A stretch of DNA of 64,000 nucleotides. Source: Desulfobacter hydrogenophilus. Its GTDB lineage: Bacteria; Desulfobacterota; Desulfobacteria; Desulfobacterales; Desulfobacteraceae. The position numbers were made by a program, and so were the translations under genes. A model generated the notes under the pieces. The model searched no databases. It was not told the DNA's origin and saw only the letters and a program-made list of their open reading frames with translations. The stretch covers positions 1,614,501-1,678,500 of the forward strand of contig NZ_CP036313.1 in the NCBI RefSeq assembly GCF_004319545.1, written 5' to 3'. Below, piece after piece: positions 60,564 to 64,000 of this stretch; the stretch's first letter is position 1; each line of letters opens with the position of its first letter.

Positions 60564-63500
60564 CTAATTGACAGACGGCGCAATAATGGCTGTCGGACCC
60601 GTATATGATCTCGAAAACAGTACCCTGCCATCGCTCTGAATTCCGATAGACCCAAAGTATGGTCGATCTATAGGTTCTGCGGGTATTGGCACTTTTAGAT
60701 GTCTCCTTCGAGAAGTTCTTCCTTCCGTTGGATGTTCAAACCTGATATGAAAATGACGTTTGTGCCCTTTGTCCGAACTTGAAAGCTTGCTTCTCCTTGG
60801 CTCTCCTGGCGCAGTTGTCTTGACATCAAGATCCTCAAACCAAATTTTTTCTACGGGAAGTGTTGAGTGTGTATGAAACAAAGTTATTAGTTTTTGTGTT
60901 AAATCCTTTGAATATTTATCTTCATCATATATGGTAAATCTTTTATTGGAATCCTTAGGGTCTTTTGGCACTATCTTAATGTCAACATCAATCCCTCGCT
61001 GATGAGACGAATGTGGGTCAAGTTCTCCACCCCCCTTCTTGCTGATATCTAAAATTTTAACTTTATGTCCTAGATGTCTTCTTTCAAATTCAGTGACAAC
61101 ATTTCCTATTGCGTCGATTGTGTCATTGAGTCCATACTGCTTTCCTTTTCTTGCTTTACTGTTCGGCGATTTTGTCCACTCAGACCATCCTGAACTAGTA
61201 ACGGTATGGTCTTCTATATCAAATCGTTCTTCTACTGGTGGGCTTTCCGAAAAATATTGTTCTTTGGTTTCTTCTGATATCTTTGCCTGAGTCGGATCAG
61301 TATTATCAATATTTGGTGACTTATCTTGTTTTGGGGAAGAGGAAAAATAACCATTTTCATCAACCAAATTAGTCGGCGAGCCATGGATATATTGATAGGT
61401 ATTGACACCATCAACTAAGCCGAATGGGTCGCTAGATATCCATCTGCATACCGACACGGCATAATACCTCGCCCCGTGATAGTTCAACCCACTCTCCTCA
61501 TCCCTTTCCTTTCCAGTAAACCGATACCGCTTCCTCTCAAAACTTCCAAAACTTGTCTCCCCATAAGGCGTATATTCTTCCCGATTAAGCAGCGCCCCCA
61601 TTTCATTGACAACAATATTGCTACTCCCCAAATGGTCACTTAGCTGATACTGAACCGCAGGCGATGAATCATCCGCAAATGGTGTCCCCAGCCGTACCAA
61701 CACAATCCGCGACTGGTCATCCATCACATGCAGCGTATTATTCTCTAATTCCTGCCCAACCCTGATCCAGCGGTGATGCTCAAACACGCCATCCACATAC
61801 ACGGTCACATTCACCTCACCGTTCTGACGCCGCACCCACTTCATTACCCGCTGCCCCGCCGCATCATAGACATAGTGGGCATGGATCGATGGTTCGGCCT
61901 GATTCACCTGATTGCGAAAGGCTTTCATCTGTTCGGTAGCGTTCCACTCAAAATGTCGTGTTAGCCCCTCCCGGGTCATATTGCCGTTCGCGTCATACTC
62001 GTAGAGAATGTCTGTCTGCCCCACTGACACCATCGATAGCCGATTGTTTCGTGCCGCTTCTGCCCCGTCTTCATCCCCATCACTTACCAGCTCAAACACT
62101 CTGTTCCAAACCTGCGCTGAACCGTCTGGCCGTATATGTTCATGGCGTAGGTTCTCCATATTCCCCATGGGGTCATATGCATACACCTCCTCATAGGGCC
62201 GGGTGCGGGTCAGGTCTGTGCAACGTGGCGCATCGCCCCACAGTGGCAAGCCGGGTGGCTGATTGCACTCTCTCCCGGTGGCGGTCAGCAGGCGATAGAT
62301 GGCATCGTAGGTAAATTCACGGTCCAGCGCGTCGCGCCCTAACGGTGTGTCCAGAATGCCGCTGCCGGGTGTGCGGTCGTGAATGGTGGTGATGTTGCCG
62401 ATCAGGTCATACTGGTAGCTGAAATCTTGCAGCGGTACGCCACGGGGTTGGAACACCTCACCGACCCGATCATAACGCTCACTGCGCAGTCGCACCAGCC
62501 GAAAGGTTTGCGGATCGTAGGCGTAGCGGGTCATCACGTCGTTGCCATAAGCGATCAATGACCGCTGCCCCTTGGCGTTGTACGCGATGTGGTCGACAAA
62601 GGTTTCGTCATTCAACGCGATCCGTTCCAATGCCCCGGCCCGGTTGTATTCCGGCCGCAGCACTGACCGATTGCCGTTGACATCCCGCGGGTAGTGCATC
62701 TGCACGGTACGGTTGAGTCCGTCATAGCGCATATCACTGGTGTAAACCTGTGGCGCCAGCAGGGTTTCGGCAACGGCTTCCAGTGCAGCAAGGGTACCGG
62801 ATGAACCCCAGTCGACCCGAAAAGCATCAACCTGCCAGTTATTCTGGGCCGCCTGGGTAAAGACACCCTGAAAAGCAGTATCCCCAATCACACGGCGGGA
62901 TTTACTGAGCAGATTACCTTTGAAATCAAAACGGTGAAAAATCAACTGGCCCGCTTCATCGTAGTGGTGGATGAGTTGCCCCAGCAGGTTATCGGACCGA
63001 GCTGCATCCCTGGCAAGCTCATCACCATAAACCAACCGTTGACGCAGGCCCATAGGCTCGTTGTGTCCATCACGGCTCCAACCATGGGTTGGACGATTCA
63101 GCGCATCATAAACCTGTAAAATCAATGCACCCTTACTGTCCCGCCGCTCAATCTCCCGACCGACGGCATCAATTACGATCCGGCGCAGGCCCGCATCAAT
63201 GCTGTCGGTTCGCCACGGGTTATTGGCCAGGTCGTAGGCATAACGAAAGGCCACCCGATTCAAGGCATCGGTTACCGAGAGCACATTGCCGCGAATGTCA
63301 TAGCTTGTGCGGGTGGTGTACCAGTCGGTATCGGGGTCAGTCCCGTTTCGTTCGATGGCGACGATGGTGCGCCCCAAGGCATCAACAACCATGCTGGCCG
63401 GTGTATTCCAGTGCGTTTGATAGGCGGCCGCTTCATCTTCATGGGTGCGGCCGGCGTTGTCGTTGGCATCGTAGGTGCAGGCCTCCCACGGGGTCGCCCG

Positions 63501-64000
63501 GTAGGTGTCGGGATTGTCAAGTTGGTCCGGCACCCCGTAGATCACCCGTTGCTCCGATCCATCCGGATTGAGGGTGCGCACCACCTGGCCGCGGGGGTCG
63601 TAGAACATGGTGGCCCGCTGTCCCAACTCAGCTTCCACCGGAGGGACAAAGTCCCAGCCGGCCGCGTAAAAGGGCTCGTATTTTTCGACAACCCGCCCCT
63701 TGTTGTCGTACACCTGCCAGCCACTGACAATAACACGCGTTTGGCCCGTGAGCGTTTGCCCGGCGGCATTCCCAACCGGTGTTGTTTGATCGGCGGGCAG
63801 CCCCACATCCCCCCCAAATGGCGGGGTTCCAAACACCAAATTTTCGGCCTGTGTGCGGGTTTGCAGCAGGCGGCCAAAGCCGTCGGAATATTCCCGCGAC
63901 TCAATGGTGTTGTCTCGCTGCGCTAAGGGGATGGTGGTATCGGTTATATGGTATTCCCGCTGAATGGTATGCACCGAGATCGGCTGTCCACTATTTTCAA
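60564..64000 (-). CDS. TcB/TcC-type RHS toxin with C-terminal MepA/M74-like peptidase domain (5' end outside window)
   Basis: The frame is open to the right edge, so the N-terminal SpvB/TcB region is missing; the first visible possible start (GTG at 63974) is only internal. Visible from there are the TcB part (EYSDGFGRLLQTRTQAENL), many RHS/YD repeats, and the RHS core region (LSDHLGSSNIV near 780, RWISSDPFGLVDGVNTYQYI near 845). The variable cargo after about 870 carries HSSHQRGIDVDI (near 988) and GHKRHFHIRFEHP (near 1075), matching the zinc-binding motifs of murein endopeptidases of the MepA/M74 family. The core encapsulates and self-releases such cargo. The last residues continue past the peptidase domain. 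TcA is the likely translocator. Confidence 0.88.
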   Translation of the reverse strand, partial: ENSGQPISVHTIQREYHITDTTIPLAQRDNTIESREYSDGFGRLLQTRTQAENLVFGTPPFGGDVGLPADQTTPVGNAAGQTLTGQTRVIVSGWQVYDNKGRVVEKYEPFYAAGWDFVPPVEAELGQRATMFYDPRGQVVRTLNPDGSEQRVIYGVPDQLDNPDTYRATPWEACTYDANDNAGRTHEDEAAAYQTHWNTPASMVVDALGRTIVAIERNGTDPDTDWYTTRTSYDIRGNVLSVTDALNRVAFRYAYDLANNPWRTDSIDAGLRRIVIDAVGREIERRDSKGALILQVYDALNRPTHGWSRDGHNEPMGLRQRLVYGDELARDAARSDNLLGQLIHHYDEAGQLIFHRFDFKGNLLSKSRRVIGDTAFQGVFTQAAQNNWQVDAFRVDWGSSGTLAALEAVAETLLAPQVYTSDMRYDGLNRTVQMHYPRDVNGNRSVLRPEYNRAGALERIALNDETFVDHIAYNAKGQRSLIAYGNDVMTRYAYDPQTFRLVRLRSERYDRVGEVFQPRGVPLQDFSYQYDLIGNITTIHDRTPGSGILDTPLGRDALDREFTYDAIYRLLTATGRECNQPPGLPLWGDAPRCTDLTRTRPYEEVYAYDPMGNMENLRHEHIRPDGSAQVWNRVFELVSDGDEDGAEAARNNRLSMVSVGQTDILYEYDANGNMTREGLTRHFEWNATEQMKAFRNQVNQAEPSIHAHYVYDAAGQRVMKWVRRQNGEVNVTVYVDGVFEHHRWIRVGQELENNTLHVMDDQSRIVLVRLGTPFADDSSPAVQYQLSDHLGSSNIVVNEMGALLNREEYTPYGETSFGSFERKRYRFTGKERDEESGLNYHGARYYAVSVCRWISSDPFGLVDGVNTYQYIHGSPTNLVDENGYFSSSPKQDKSPNIDNTDPTQAKISEETKEQYFSESPPVEERFDIEDHTVTSSGWSEWTKSPNSKARKGKQYGLNDTIDAIGNVVTEFERRHLGHKVKILDISKKGGGELDPHSSHQRGIDVDIKIVPKDPKDSNKRFTIYDEDKYSKDLTQKLITLFHTHSTLPVEKIWFEDLDVKTTAPGEPRRSKLSSSDKGHKRHFHIRFEHPTEGRTSRRRHLKVPIPAEPIDRPYFGSIGIQSDGRVLFSRSYTGPTAIIAPSVN

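Noticed and set aside
1..64000. CRISPR array, tRNA or rRNA genes, integrase or prophage genes
   Set aside because: No regularly spaced repeats, no cloverleaf with a plausible anticodon arm, no rRNA-like conserved blocks and no phage or integrase proteins were found. This was visual reading, not a covariance search.

Overview
The window looks like chromosome of a strictly anaerobic, sulfate-reducing Desulfobacterota bacterium of the Desulfobacter / Desulfobacula / Desulfotignum kind. The indications are a Fur/PerR-rubrerythrin pair, a tungsten/molybdenum-type aldehyde oxidoreductase (Mop) with its Desulfovibrio-like maturation cluster, a eukaryote/archaeal-type prolyl-tRNA synthetase, and an acyl-CoA dehydrogenase fused to a rubredoxin domain. 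This is inferred from protein resemblance; no rRNA or tRNA gene was seen to confirm it.

Layout. 1-1.4 kb: edge of a minus-strand gene and a decayed IS4-like element. 1.5-6.3 kb: plus-strand housekeeping and redox genes (aroB, Fur/PerR regulator with a 31-bp palindromic operator, rubrerythrin, trxA-trxB-bamD, rpmB). 6.4-13.2 kb: minus-strand phoH-like gene, then relA/spoT, proS and ispG, with the last three in one ispG-proS-relA direction. 13.4-18.6 kb: a methyltransferase, aconitase, a TauE-type permease and glucokinase. 18.7-24.9 kb: a SAM methyltransferase containing an 11-G tract, followed by a tight five-gene D-amino-acid operon (class IV aminotransferase, alanine racemase, CapA-like protein, Asp/Glu racemase, D-Ala-D-Ala-ligase-like ATP-grasp). 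25-30.4 kb: YiiX-like hydrolase, acyl-CoA dehydrogenase-rubredoxin fusion, an unknown acidic protein, and a CoA-transferase-GNAT fusion.

30.5-33.8 kb is a patch of recombined accessory DNA: a phosphatase gene fragment, a Bcr/CflA-type exporter, a truncated mobile repeat, a broken RAYT transposase and an exported protein of foreign look. 33.8-46.7 kb is a ten-gene minus-strand operon headed by mop. It includes a MobA/MocA-like nucleotidyltransferase-HD protein, XdhC, a MoeA-like protein, an AMP-forming ligase, a radical SAM protein with the cysteine layout of pterin methylases, a methyltransferase, a C-GCAxxG-C-C protein and a very large Fe-S/FAD fusion. I infer that it builds and tailors the molybdopterin cofactor of Mop. 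47-50.7 kb holds a voltage-gated-type K+ channel, a P-loop-like protein, an MscS channel and a metallo-beta-lactamase-fold hydrolase.

50.8 kb to the right edge is a Tc (ABC-type) toxin locus: a 3182-residue TcA and a TcB/TcC-type RHS protein that runs off the window. Its variable C-terminal domain carries the metal-binding motifs of the MepA/M74 peptidoglycan endopeptidase family, an unusual warhead for this toxin class. Each end of the TcA gene has a hairpin-forming inverted repeat.

A 162-bp long-hairpin repeat family with terminal inverted repeats occurs at 8.1, 16.5 and 27.3 kb, with a truncated end at 32.3 kb directly abutting the RAYT remnant. I consider the Mop cofactor operon, the Tc toxin with its M74-like effector, the D-amino-acid operon and this repeat family the parts most worth a second look.
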